This document shows, piece by piece, positions 1 through 8,100 of a stretch of DNA of 13,245 nt (the first letter of the stretch is position 1; every line of letters begins with the position of its first letter). Origin of the DNA: Betaproteobacteria bacterium (GTDB lineage Bacteria > Pseudomonadota > Gammaproteobacteria > Burkholderiales > Thiobacillaceae); NCBI GenBank assembly GCA_020049245.1, contig JAIFLB010000181.1, forward strand, positions 1 to 13,245, in the 5' to 3' direction. The notes beneath the pieces were generated by a model. It saw only the letters and a program-made list of their open reading frames with translations, ran no database searches and was not told where the DNA came from. A program made the translations under genes and the position numbers.

Positions 1-1371
1 GCCATGAAGCCGACCAGACCGAGACCGGCCAGCATCAGGGCGTAGGTTTCGGGTTCCGGCACCGGGGCGGTGTAGGCGCCCAGATCGGTGGCGGAAACTT
101 TGTAGGCATGCAGGACGCCGGGAATCAGGCGGTAGTCGTCGGACAGTGTGGCGGCGCTGCTGTCGCTGGTGAAGGTGCAGTCGGTAGTGCTGCCCAACGC
201 GCACTGGATCGAGGCAGCATAGGGGTCGGCGTCGTTGAATTTGACGTAGACGTCGAACTGATCGCCGCTACCGCTCTGGGTGACGCTGTAGTCGTTGTCG
301 TTGCCGGCCAGCAGCAGGTAGCTGCCGTCATTCAGCTTCGGGCCGATGGCCAGGCCTTCCCACTTCTCGGGGGATTTGCCAGCGGTTTCCACGTCACCGT
401 CGCCGTCCTGGTCGATGGTGTCGATGTCCAGATCCAGCCACTGGACAGATTTGCTGACCTTGGTGAAGGTTGCGCCGGGGGCGTCCAGGTCGATGCCGGA
501 AACGTCGGTAGCGCCGGCAATGTCGATGATGAACACGTCCTTGTCGGCGGTGGCGAAGTCCGCGCCCGCGCCGATGCCGCGGTTATTGCGCTCCAGCACC
601 ATGAATTGATGGTCATTGATGGAGACCAGCGCGGAGATGCCCTGGCCCTCGCCGGAGCGCTTCATCTCGTAGGCGTACTGGGCCACGGCGGTGCCGGTGG
701 CGTTGTCGAATTTGACGATGCGGTTCAGCTTGCCGCTGCCGCCGCCTTCGTCCAGCATCGCGCTTTGCAGCATGGCGAAGGTGTACTGGCCGTCCGGGCT
801 GATTGCCAGGCCCTCGTAGCCACGGTTGTTGCGCTTGCCAGCCTTGTTTGCGGCCGGGTCCACGCCAAAGCTGGGGACGTTGGTAACGCTGTCACGCGGA
901 ATGACGTTGGCCGGGTTGTTAAACGCGCGAACAAACTCGCCACTGCGGTTGAATTCATACAGCGAGGGGCCGTACTCGTCGGAGATCAACAGGTTGCCGT
1001 TCAGGGGGTTGATCACCACACCTTCCGGGTCCAGGGCATTGCCCAACACGCTGGCGGGGTTGGGGGCGATGCCGTCCATCATGGCGCCGTTTCTGCTGAA
1101 CTTGATGGTTTGCGCGACCTGGAAATTGGAGATGGCGCCGGTGTTCATGTCGACGTCCAGGGTGAAGCGCTGACAGGCCCCACCACTCGTTGCGGTTGGG
1201 GTCGTAGTAGATATCGGAAAAGAAGCCGAGGCGGCCATTGTTGACGCTAGTGCCGAAGGTGTCGCCGGTGGCGCCGGGAATGGCGATGCCGTTGACGAAA
1301 GACGGCGCGGCCTGGGCGCCGGCCGACATCAGCAGGCCGACAACAAGGGCGGAAAGGGGCTTGAGTTGCAT
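1..1371 (-). pseudogene. Phytase-like esterase (PEP-CTERM), frameshifted, C-terminus cut by window edge
   Basis: This gene encodes a secreted protein of the 'esterase-like activity of phytase' family, a beta-propeller thought to act on phosphate esters. The ATG at 1369-1371 follows a good AGGAGA ribosome site, and a signal peptide ends at AQA-APSF (about residue 22). The frame reads normally through FFSDIYYDPNRNEWWGL and then becomes nonsense-like (SALHPGRRHEH). From about 1172 down, another frame gives sensible protein: QRFTLDVDMNTGAIS, NPLNGNLLISDEYGPSLYEF, RNNRGYEGLAISPDGQ, KSPEKWEGLAIG. From memory, intact relatives carry roughly SDRGPGGGTxxYDTRV between these two parts, so about 47 bp seem to be missing as well as the frame. 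The last visible residues are VPEPETYALMLAG..GFMA, a PEP-CTERM signal whose final arginines lie outside the window. Family identity is fairly sure. Whether the break is real or an assembly error is open. Confidence 0.8.
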
Positions 1372-1459
1372 GGGTTTCTCCTGGAAGGGCTAATTTGCGA
1401 AATGACTACGAAGCGTGAAGTTGTGCAGACGAGGGACAAGCGAGGGGACGCCGGCGCTG

Positions 1460-1489
1460 AAAATGCCATCGCCGCCCGGGGGCGGCGAT
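1460..1489 (-). terminator. Probable intrinsic terminator of the SdiA-regulated-like gene
   Basis: A perfect 9-bp stem (ATCGCCGCC at 1468-1476 pairing with GGCGGCGAT at 1481-1489) has a 4-nt loop. On the minus strand it is followed by GGCATTTT. It starts about 20 nt after the stop codon of the 1510-2496 gene. The T-tract is short and offset, so termination may be partial. Confidence 0.6.
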
Positions 1490-1509
1490 AGACGAACGAA
1501 CTGCCGCGA

Positions 1510-2496
1510 TCAGGCCTTGTGGCGACGCGCCATGAAACCGACCAGACCCAGGCCGGCCAGCATCAGGGCGTAGGTTTCGGGCTCGGGGACGGGGGCGGAG
1601 AGCACGAACAGGCGCGAGTTGGGGGTGCCGGAATCCTCGGCCACCAGATAGATCGTCCCCTTTTCATCGACGGTCACGCCTTCGATCGCCTGACTGGTGA
1701 CGCCGGACAGGTCGAACTGGCTGAGCACGGTGCCGATTCGGTTGATCTCGACCAGTTTCTTCGAGTCCAGGCTCAGGATCAGCAGGTTCTCGGCGGCGGC
1801 TTGCCCGGCCAGATGATCTACGGAAGAGAGTGTCTGGATGTCGGACAGGCTGTTCAGGCCGAATAGCGAAGCGGCGTTGAAGGTTTCCGTCATCGTCGAG
1901 ACGCCGCCGTCCACATCGGACTCGAAGCTGAGGGTTCCGGTCAGGAGCACTTGCGGGCTGTCCTGCTTGACCGCCACGAAGGTGCCATTGCTGGCGTCGT
2001 AACTGATGCCTTCGAGGCCGGTATTGTTGTAGGCATAGTTGGCAACGGAAGACCAGGGTGCGGTCGCCAGGTTGACGCTGCCGCCCTTCACGTAGCTGAA
2101 GCGAATGGCATCCTGCAGGCGTTCTTCGGAAACCACCAGTACACCATTGCCCAGATAGGTCAGGCCCTCGGCGTCGTTGTGGCTGGTGGCGGCGGGCCAG
2201 GCGCTGAAAGCCATGGACCCCTGGGTGATCCCGGTCCGGGACACCTCGACCACGCCCATGCCCTCGTCGCCGACGAAGAAAAGCGTGCCCTTGTTGTTGT
2301 CGCTGTCAAAACGATCGCGAGCATAGGTGACGGCGGAAGCCTCCAGTCCCATGTCGTTCAAGCTGTCGAGTGCGTAGTTTCCGGTGACCGTGTAGCTGGC
2401 CAGGTTGATCGAAGTAACGGCGGCTTGCGTCTGGCCGGCTGCCAGGGCGGACAGCGCGACGAACAGGGTGCGAGCGATGAAGGGGGTCTTGGACAT
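1510..2496 (-). CDS. Secreted SdiA-regulated/YjiK-like beta-propeller protein with PEP-CTERM signal
   Basis: This is a 328-residue protein. I chose the ATG at 2494-2496 (MSKTPFIAR...) because it precedes a clean signal peptide ending at QTQA-AVTS and has GGAAG 8 nt upstream. The longer in-frame ATG at 2545-2547 lies inside the upstream terminator and is unlikely. The body resembles the SdiA-regulated (YjiK) family, whose repeats follow hydrophobic-EG/SGI-type patterns: LEASAVTYARD, DAEGLTYLGNGVLVVSEE, TGLEGISYDASNGTFVAVKQ, LLILSLDSKKLVEINRIG and AIEGVTVDEKGTIYLVAED. The biochemical role of that family is not established. The C-terminus is a complete PEP-CTERM signal (VPEPETYAL, hydrophobic helix, ARRHKA), so an exosortase should process the protein at the inner membrane before release or attachment. 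The tail is nearly identical at DNA level to those of its two neighbours. Fold assignment is moderately sure; function is unknown. Confidence 0.82.
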   Translation of the reverse strand: MSKTPFIARTLFVALSALAAGQTQAAVTSINLASYTVTGNYALDSLNDMGLEASAVTYARDRFDSDNNKGTLFFVGDEGMGVVEVSRTGITQGSMAFSAWPAATSHNDAEGLTYLGNGVLVVSEERLQDAIRFSYVKGGSVNLATAPWSSVANYAYNNTGLEGISYDASNGTFVAVKQDSPQVLLTGTLSFESDVDGGVSTMTETFNAASLFGLNSLSDIQTLSSVDHLAGQAAAENLLILSLDSKKLVEINRIGTVLSQFDLSGVTSQAIEGVTVDEKGTIYLVAEDSGTPNSRLFVLSAPVPEPETYALMLAGLGLVGFMARRHKA

Positions 2497-2517
2497 ATGA
2501 GAGGCTTCCGAAAGATG

Positions 2518-2548
2518 AAAAAAAGACGGCCGTCCGAGAACGGCCATC
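2518..2548 (-). terminator. Strong intrinsic terminator of the 2568-3320 gene
   Basis: On the minus strand, GATGGCCGT, a 6-nt loop, ACGGCCGTC and then seven T form a 9-bp stem (one T-G wobble) with a full U-tract. It begins 19 nt after the stop codon of the upstream PEP-CTERM gene. The U-tract ends only about 21 nt before the ATG of the next gene (2496), so that gene needs read-through or a promoter further upstream. Confidence 0.85.
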
Positions 2549-2567
2549 GCGTTACGGGTGCGGCTGA

Positions 2568-3320
2568 TCAGGCCTTACGGCGACGCGCCATGAAACCGAC
2601 CAGGCCAAGGCCGGCCAGCATCAGGGCATAGGTTTCGGGTTCGGGGACGGCGACGGTGAAGGCGGTGTTGTCCAGCGTGTTGCCGGTGAACTCGCCGCTG
2701 CCCACGTCATTCCAGTTGGCGTTGTCGTACACCATGGATTTGTACGCGGCAAAGGTCGCTTGGCCGGAGCGGGCACCGGTGTATTCGCCGAAATCAGCAT
2801 CGGGCACCAAGGCAATGGCGTTCACACCTACGGTCAAGCCGGCATTAGTAACATTTGCCGGAGCAGCGTCATTTTCAGTCGTCAACGCGGTGAGGAAAGT
2901 CGTCGGGGCGATGCCGCTGTCGCCGAGGAAGGCGTAGACGGTTTCGTTACTCTTGGCAAAGCCGAGGTTGGTGCCGCCGGTACTGGCCAGGGCCAAGGTA
3001 CCGACGGACGCGCTGATGACGTCGGGAGACGCGTCGATCTCAGTGAACACTACGACCGAACCGGCGGCGATGGCGGCGGCGCCAGTATTCCAGGCCAGGG
3101 CATGTTCGTTGCTGTCGGCAAAAGCTGTGCCATTCCATTCGTTATCGCTGAAGTAGATAGTGCTGTTGGCGGCAATGTCGACGAAGGTGACCATCGCCCA
3201 GCCGTCATCGTCGGCGTTGAAGGAGGTGAAAGCCATATCGCCGGTGGTCAAGGCTTGCGCCGAGGCAGACACGGACATGGCCAACAAGGCGGCTGACAGG
3301 ATGCTCAGTTGTTTGTTCAT
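2568..3320 (-). CDS. PEP-CTERM protein of unknown function, 250 aa
   Basis: The ATG at 3318-3320 starts a signal peptide (MNKQLSILSAALLAMSVSASAQA) with likely cleavage after AQA. A weak GGGAAA ribosome site lies about 8 nt upstream. The mature part opens with GDMAFTSFNADDDGWAM, then VTFVDIAANSTIYFSDNEWNG. I know this kind of segment from many secreted bacterial proteins as a small beta-rich surface module, sometimes next to phosphoesterase or nuclease domains. I cannot name its activity and see no catalytic motif. The C-terminus is a complete PEP-CTERM signal (VPEPETYAL, hydrophobic stretch, MARRRKA). A strong terminator follows immediately. Its neighbours are secreted hydrolase-like proteins, so it may belong to the same surface set, but that is inference. 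Confidence 0.8.
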   Translation of the reverse strand: MNKQLSILSAALLAMSVSASAQALTTGDMAFTSFNADDDGWAMVTFVDIAANSTIYFSDNEWNGTAFADSNEHALAWNTGAAAIAAGSVVVFTEIDASPDVISASVGTLALASTGGTNLGFAKSNETVYAFLGDSGIAPTTFLTALTTENDAAPANVTNAGLTVGVNAIALVPDADFGEYTGARSGQATFAAYKSMVYDNANWNDVGSGEFTGNTLDNTAFTVAVPEPETYALMLAGLGLVGFMARRRKA

Positions 3321-3382
3321 TTCAGTTTTCCCATTAAGTCAAAGCGATAAAAGTAAACCTGTGTTGATCGATCCATTCCGCA

Positions 3383-3501
3383 ACTATTGATCCGGCCAGT
3401 TTTATCCGCGATTCCGTTCGTGCTGAGCCTGTCGAAGCACAGCCCTTCGACGGGGCTCAGGGCGAACGGGATTCACCGTTAATTTGTGCCGAATCAATAG
3501 T
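3383..3501. repeat. Nested inverted repeat with REP-like core in a gene-free stretch
   Basis: The core (3414-3469) is a stepped palindrome: CCGTTCG, GAGCC and GTCGAA on the left pair with TTCGAC, GGCTC and CGAACGG on the right around GCACAGCCC. This matches, from memory, a dispersed repeat common in proteobacterial genomes (CTGAGCCTGTCGAAG type), of the kind associated with REP/RAYT elements. An outer pair (3383-3396 and 3488-3501, around CTATTGATCCGGC) pairs with one mismatch, so the whole element spans about 119 bp. The rest of the gene-free stretch 3321-3650 holds the leader of the 2568-3320 gene, a short direct repeat (TTACAGAAA near 3521 and 3548) and the terminator hairpin at 3580. I see no gene in it. 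Confidence 0.7.
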
Positions 3502-3573
3502 CAGATGAGCAATGCATTGATTACAGAAACAGCTTATTCAAGTTTTGTTACAGAAAAGCGTTTGAAAAATCCG

Positions 3574-3597
3574 CGATAAATGAGCCGTTCGGCTCAT
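3574..3597 (-). terminator. Palindromic hairpin after the endonuclease gene
   Basis: ATGAGCCG-TT-CGGCTCAT (3580-3597) is a perfect 8-bp palindrome with a 2-nt centre. It lies 53 nt after the endonuclease stop codon and is followed on the minus strand by TTTATC and a further T-run. It probably terminates that gene. The same palindrome recurs at 10897-10914. Confidence 0.55.
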
Positions 3598-3650
3598 GGA
3601 CAGAAGACCGGCGGCATTCCCTTGCCGACATTCCTTCTCCAGCGGCCGCA

Positions 3651-4817
3651 TCACGCCAGCTTGCGCCGCATCGCGCCGAACAGACCGGCGGCCAGCAGCA
3701 GCAAGGCCCAGGCCGGCAGGGGGACATCGCCGGCATCTTCGGCGACGGTCACCTGGAAGGTTTGTGTCACCGGCGTCGCCGGCGCGTAGGTGGCATTGCC
3801 GCTCTGCTCGGCGGTGAGGCTGCAGCTTCCCGCCGCGAGCAGGTTCACCGTGTTGCCGGTTACGGCACACACTGGCGTGGTCAGCGATGTGAAACTGACC
3901 GGCAGCCCGGAGCTGGCGCTCGCCGTGAGGTTGACAGCACTGCCGACCGGCGCGTTGGCGGGCGCCGCGAAGCTGATGCTCTGGGCGGTGGGCGGGGCGA
4001 TGCCGCAGCTGGCGCCCCAGATCGAGACCACGTATTCAGGATGGTCGGCGAACGGGTTGCGGTTGCCCTGCCAGCTGTAGATCACGTCGTTGCGCTGCTG
4101 CTCGGCGGTGGACACCGGGTCGGCCAGATGCCAGGCAACCAGGTCACAGAGGTCGCCGAAATAGGGCTCGCCGGTGTTGGTCAGGCGGTCGACCAGTTCC
4201 AGGTCGGGCGTGCCGCCATCGCCGCTGCCGGCATATCGGGTGGCCATGTAGAACATGGCGCGGGCGATGTCGCCCTTGACCACGTTCGGCGCTTCCCAGG
4301 TTTCCAGGTTGTTGTCTTCCAGGCAGGCCGGGCATTCCGGATTAGGCACGCCGCCGTAGGCGAAATCGTCGTTGGCCCGGTCGGCGTTGATGGATTTGTC
4401 GGCCGCGTACAGGTGATGGGCGTCGGTGTAGGCGTGGTAGCTGCTGCCGGGAAATCCGTGCGAGTTGGCCCAGACGTGCTCGCGATTCCAGGCGTTCGGG
4501 GTGTTGCCGCCGGTGTCCTGGTCGGCTTTGGGGATGGAGCGGCGGGAATAGACGTCGATGACGTTGTTGGGGTTGGCTGGATCCTGGTCGGCTTCTTTCA
4601 GCACATCCCAGACGCAGGAGTAGGTCTGGACGACATGGGCGTCGACGATGTCGTGCAGCGCCGACTTCAACGCCGCACCGCTCAGGCCGGCAGCAGGGGT
4701 GTAGTAGCTGCTGACGTTGAAGGCGGGAACGCTGGGCTTGGGGCAGGCGGCCCAGGCAGCCGTCGCCATCGCCCAGGCGGCCGCGATGGCCATGCCGAAG
4801 TGGAGAACAGCGAGCAT
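3651..4817 (-). CDS. Secreted endonuclease I family nuclease with Ig-like repeat and VPLPA-type C-terminal tail
   Basis: This 388-residue protein likely cleaves DNA (and perhaps RNA) non-specifically outside the cell. I took the ATG at 4815-4817 because it starts a signal peptide (MLAVLHFGMAIAAAWAMATAAWA-ACPKP) and has AAGG 6 nt upstream. The earlier in-frame ATG at 4904 adds a polar 29-residue stretch. The nuclease domain (about 24-265) carries endonuclease I signatures: WNREHVWANSHGFP with catalytic-type His114 (beta-beta-alpha-metal fold), TDAHHLYAAD with His134/His135, and NADRANDDF (144-152) with metal-ligand-type asparagines. Paired cysteines may form disulfides. Residues 278-358 form an Ig-like repeat (VCAVTGNTVNLLAAGSCSL..NATYAPA) also found twice in the upstream gene's product. 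The tail (364-388, DVPLPAWAL..AMRRKLA) is an exosortase-type signal unlike the PEP-CTERM tails downstream. Its start lies inside an inverted repeat, so expression could be switchable. Confidence 0.9.
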   Translation of the reverse strand: MLAVLHFGMAIAAAWAMATAAWAACPKPSVPAFNVSSYYTPAAGLSGAALKSALHDIVDAHVVQTYSCVWDVLKEADQDPANPNNVIDVYSRRSIPKADQDTGGNTPNAWNREHVWANSHGFPGSSYHAYTDAHHLYAADKSINADRANDDFAYGGVPNPECPACLEDNNLETWEAPNVVKGDIARAMFYMATRYAGSGDGGTPDLELVDRLTNTGEPYFGDLCDLVAWHLADPVSTAEQQRNDVIYSWQGNRNPFADHPEYVVSIWGASCGIAPPTAQSISFAAPANAPVGSAVNLTASASSGLPVSFTSLTTPVCAVTGNTVNLLAAGSCSLTAEQSGNATYAPATPVTQTFQVTVAEDAGDVPLPAWALLLLAAGLFGAMRRKLA

Positions 4818-5007
4818 TGAACCTTGAAACAGCAGTTGACCGCTCCTTAGCCGTTGTGAGGTCTCATGCAGACTGAAGTCATCCGCTTCGATAACACTCA
4901 CCATTTGGGTGAGCCCGCTACCCGCCCGCTGTCGGGGTGGAGAAGCCGTCTGGCAGCTTCTCCACCCCGCCCTCGGTCGGGTTCAACTGCTGTTTCAAGG
5001 TTGAATG
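4815..5007. repeat. 25-bp inverted repeat pair flanking 143 bp in front of the endonuclease gene
   Basis: Left arm 4815-4839 and right arm 4983-5007 are reverse complements at 24 of 25 positions (shared core AACCTTGAAACAGCAGTTGA). The left arm contains the endonuclease start codon and its AAGG ribosome site; the right arm therefore places an equivalent RBS and ATG (5005-5007) pointing the other way. That outward frame stays open for only 30 codons and runs through a terminator, so I do not call it a gene. The spacer holds a strong hairpin (4933-4969) and a CTCACC/GGTGAG repeat (4897-4913). The element could be invertible, a small non-autonomous mobile element or an RNA structure. No clear target-site duplication is visible outside the arms. 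The gene-free stretch 4818-5127 contains nothing else except the terminator at 5055. Confidence 0.75.
4933..4969. other. Strong 14-bp hairpin in the endonuclease leader
   Basis: CGGGGTGGAGAAGC (4933-4946) pairs perfectly with GCTTCTCCACCCCG (4956-4969) around a 9-nt loop. It lies about 115 nt upstream of the endonuclease start, in the middle of the 4815-5007 element. No T-run follows on either strand, so it is not an ordinary terminator. It could be a protein-binding palindrome or a leader RNA structure. Confidence 0.6.
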
Positions 5008-5054
5008 GCGTTTTCGCGTAGCGGGTTGCATTTAGATGTTCCAGTCATGGGCAA

Positions 5055-5082
5055 GAAAAAGCCGCTGCTTGTGGCAGCGGCT
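5055..5082 (-). terminator. Strong intrinsic terminator of the giant nucleotidase gene
   Basis: On the minus strand, AGCCGCTGC-CACAA-GCAGCGGCT followed by TTTTC gives a perfect 9-bp stem with a 5-nt loop and a U-tract. It starts about 45 nt after the stop codon at 5128-5130. A second, weaker palindrome (GCCTGA/TCAGGC) lies between the stop codon and this hairpin. Confidence 0.9.
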
Positions 5083-5127
5083 CGATTGACGGCCTGACCC
5101 GATCAGGATCAGGCGTCATCATTGATC

Positions 5128-8100
5128 TTACTTTTGTTGTGCGCGACGCATCGCTCCCAGGAGGCCGGCGCCGAGGAGGAACAAGGCCCAGGCCGGCAAC
5201 GGCACGTCGCCGTCGCTGTAGGTGGCGCCACCGCTGACGGTGAAGCTTTGCGTCACCGTTGCCGCCGGGGCGTAAGTCGCGTTGCCGGCCTGGTCGGCGG
5301 TGATGCTGCAAGTGCCCGCCGCGATCAGGGTCACGCTGTTGCCGGAAACGCTACACACCGACGGTGTCAGCGAGGCGAAAGTCACACTCAGGCCGGAACT
5401 GGCGCTGGCGGTGAGGCTGAATGCACCGCTGTCGACCGCGCGATCCGTCAACGCCGCGAAGCTGATGCTCTGGCCAAGCAGCACATTGAAGCTTTGCACC
5501 ACTTGTGCCGCTGCGGCGTAGCTGGCGTTGCCAGCCTGGTTGGCGGCGATGCTGCAAGTGCCGCTGGTCAGCAAGGTGACGTTGGTGCCGGAAACAGTAC
5601 AGACACCTGAGGTCAGCGAGGAGAACACCACCGGATTGCCGGAAGCGCCGCCGGCAGCCGTGACCGCGAAGGGCGAGTCATCCAGGGCGCGGTTCTGCAG
5701 GCTGCCGAAGACGATGCTCTGCGCGATCAGGCTGGGGTTGTACTGCACGCTGGATTGCGCCAGTAGCGGGGTCGGCTGGACGTTGCCTTCGTTGTCGGTC
5801 GCCACGCTGTAGAACTCGTAGTGGCCGGCGCCGTTGGGGAAGTTGAAGGCGCTGTTCCAGGCGGCGGAAGTGGTGTCGGTACCGATCGACGTCCACGCAC
5901 CCCAGTTCAGGCCATCCGCCGCGTAGCGGTAGAAGAACTGCACGGAAGTCACGCTGGCTGCGGAAACCGGCGCGGTGTAGTCGACTTCCAGTTCCGGGGC
6001 GAAGCTGCCGTATTCTTTCGAGTCGAAGGCGTAAGAAGTCGAGGCCGGGTTGGCATTTTCGGTGACCGGCTTGGCGACGAAGCTCACCGCCGACTTACCG
6101 ACGACATAGCTGCCCACGTCCCAGGTGTACCAGGTGTCGGTGGTTGACACAGTCTGGGTGGCCAGCACGGTGGCGTCGTAGGTGGGCTGGGTAGCCCAGG
6201 TGATGGCGGTTTCGCCCCAGGTGGTGTCGCTGCTGCCATGCACCGCCACCGGCAGACCGGTGCCGCTGTTGCGCCACTGGTAAAGCTTGAGGCGGGCACC
6301 CGTTGCGCTGGCGCCGGCCGGCAGCGCGCCGGTCAGATCAAAACGCAGCCAGGCGCGCTCGTTGCCGAAGCCGCTGGCCGCGCTCTGCACGTACAGATTG
6401 GTGGTGTTGTAGTTAGTGGTGGGGTAGCCGGAGGCCACTTGCGCATCCGCCACCGGGGCAATGCTCAGCGTGCCGTTGCCGCCGGTGCCAGCGTCATTGG
6501 CCGTTGCGGTCAAGGTGATCGGACCGCTGGCGATCGGGTCGGGCGTCACCGCATCGACCGAAGAGAACGGCAGGTAGCCGCCGTTGTTGCCGTTGTTCGG
6601 CACCACGCTGGCTTCACGCAGGCGGAAGCGGCGATCCGGGCTGCTGCCGGTACGCTGGGTCTGGACGCCGACCAGTTCAAGCAGGTCGCCGTTGACGCCG
6701 GGCAGCTTGCTGACCGAGTAATAACCGCCTTCCTTGTAGACGTTGATCTGCACGCCGCTGGCGTCAGTCACGGTCTTGTCACCGCTGCGCACGGCGCGGA
6801 ATTTGACCAGACGATTTTCGTGTTCCTCGTCGAAGAAGGCCGCCGTGTCGGGCTGGAACTCGGGCTGCGCCAGGCTGGTGTCGTTACCCAGAATGGAGAA
6901 CTCCTTACCGGGCGCGTAGACCGCCTCCTGGTCGACCAGTTGCGGGTTGCCGCCGAAGAAGCCGCCCTCGCCCCAGACTTCGATGACGTCGCCAACTTCC
7001 AGGATGCCATCCGGGAAGCCCAGGTGGCTGCGATACAGCATGGTTTCGGCGAATTCGTGCTCGCTGTTGATGCTGCCATCGGTGTTGACCAGGCTGGCCA
7101 GGCCGTAGGAATTGCGGCGGGCGACGGTCTCCGGCAGGGCTTCGATCAGGCGGATGAAGACGCCCTCGAAGTACGGCTCGTTTTCGGCGTCGGACACCAT
7201 CGTCACCACGGCCTTGAAGCCGCCGGCCAGTTCGGTGTTGAGCACATAACGCGGGCCTTCGACGGTCATCGGGTTAAGCGCGGTGAACTGGCTGGTGTAC
7301 TGCACCACGGCATTGCGGATGCTGCTGGAGTAAGCGGCATTGGGCTTGGTCGAGAAGTCGAAATTACCGCCGGATTCATTGATCCAGTCGTCATGCAGGA
7401 ACATGTATTCACTGATGGCGACCTGCCAGGTGGTGCTGGTGTCGGTTTTGGAGAGAGCAACCGGCGCGCCGGGGCCGGAACCGTCGGCATCGTAGGTCAC
7501 GCCGGTGACGTCGCCGTCGTTGGCGGTAACTTGCCAGCCTTTGGAGATGGAACTGCCGACGTAGTGGCTTTCCAGGTAATTCCAGATGTCGGCGCTGGTC
7601 AGGGTGACGACGCGAATCTGGTCATCCACCCAGGGATAGGTTTCGTAGATATCCAGATAGGTGATCGGGCCGGCTTTCACGTCGCGACGCACGCCGCCGC
7701 CTGATTGCAGCGCCAGTTGCACAGGCACGTTCAGTTGGCCCAGCTTCCACACAGTGGCGTCGGCGATCCATTCGCCGGCGTTGTTGTCGCCGCTCCAGGG
7801 GAATTCGGACAGGGTGAACCACTTGTCCTTGTCCAGCGTCAGGTTGACGGCGGAGTGGCCGACTACGTGATCCAGCGGGCAAGTCTGATTGGCGTTGGCG
7901 CGGCCGGTCACCGAGGTCGGCAACACGCAGGCGCTGGCGGGATCGACCAGGGCATCGTATTCGGCGGTCAAGGTATTGATCAGGTTCAAAACAGCCGTGT
8001 TCGGCGTGATTTCGGCGGCCTTGACCGGATGTTTCTGGGCGTCCAGAAATTCGCCTTTGGGGGTGAGCTGCACTTCACCGACATACTGACCATAGGAAGC

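Noticed and set aside
3321..3382. Pho box upstream of the secreted-protein genes
   Set aside because: No CTGTCAT-type direct repeats with the right spacing were found upstream of any of the five minus-strand genes, so phosphate control cannot be claimed from sequence.
4818..4904. Longer start of the endonuclease at 4904
   Set aside because: The extra 29 residues are polar and would put a non-signal stretch before a clear signal peptide, and no ribosome site precedes that ATG.
5005..5097. Plus-strand 30-codon frame starting at the mirror ATG in the right arm of the inverted repeat
   Set aside because: It runs straight through the nucleotidase gene's terminator stem and reads as a Leu/Ala/Lys-rich by-product; its RBS and ATG are explained by the inverted copy of the nuclease start.
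6238..7704. Long plus-strand open frame of 488 codons opposite the giant nucleotidase gene (similar long frames at 108-1244, 3762-4820, 8629-9648 and 9697-10746)
   Set aside because: These mirror strong G/C bias at third codon positions of the minus-strand genes. They have low-complexity Val/Gly/Ala/Arg composition, no signal or domain pattern, and lie opposite clearly conserved domains.
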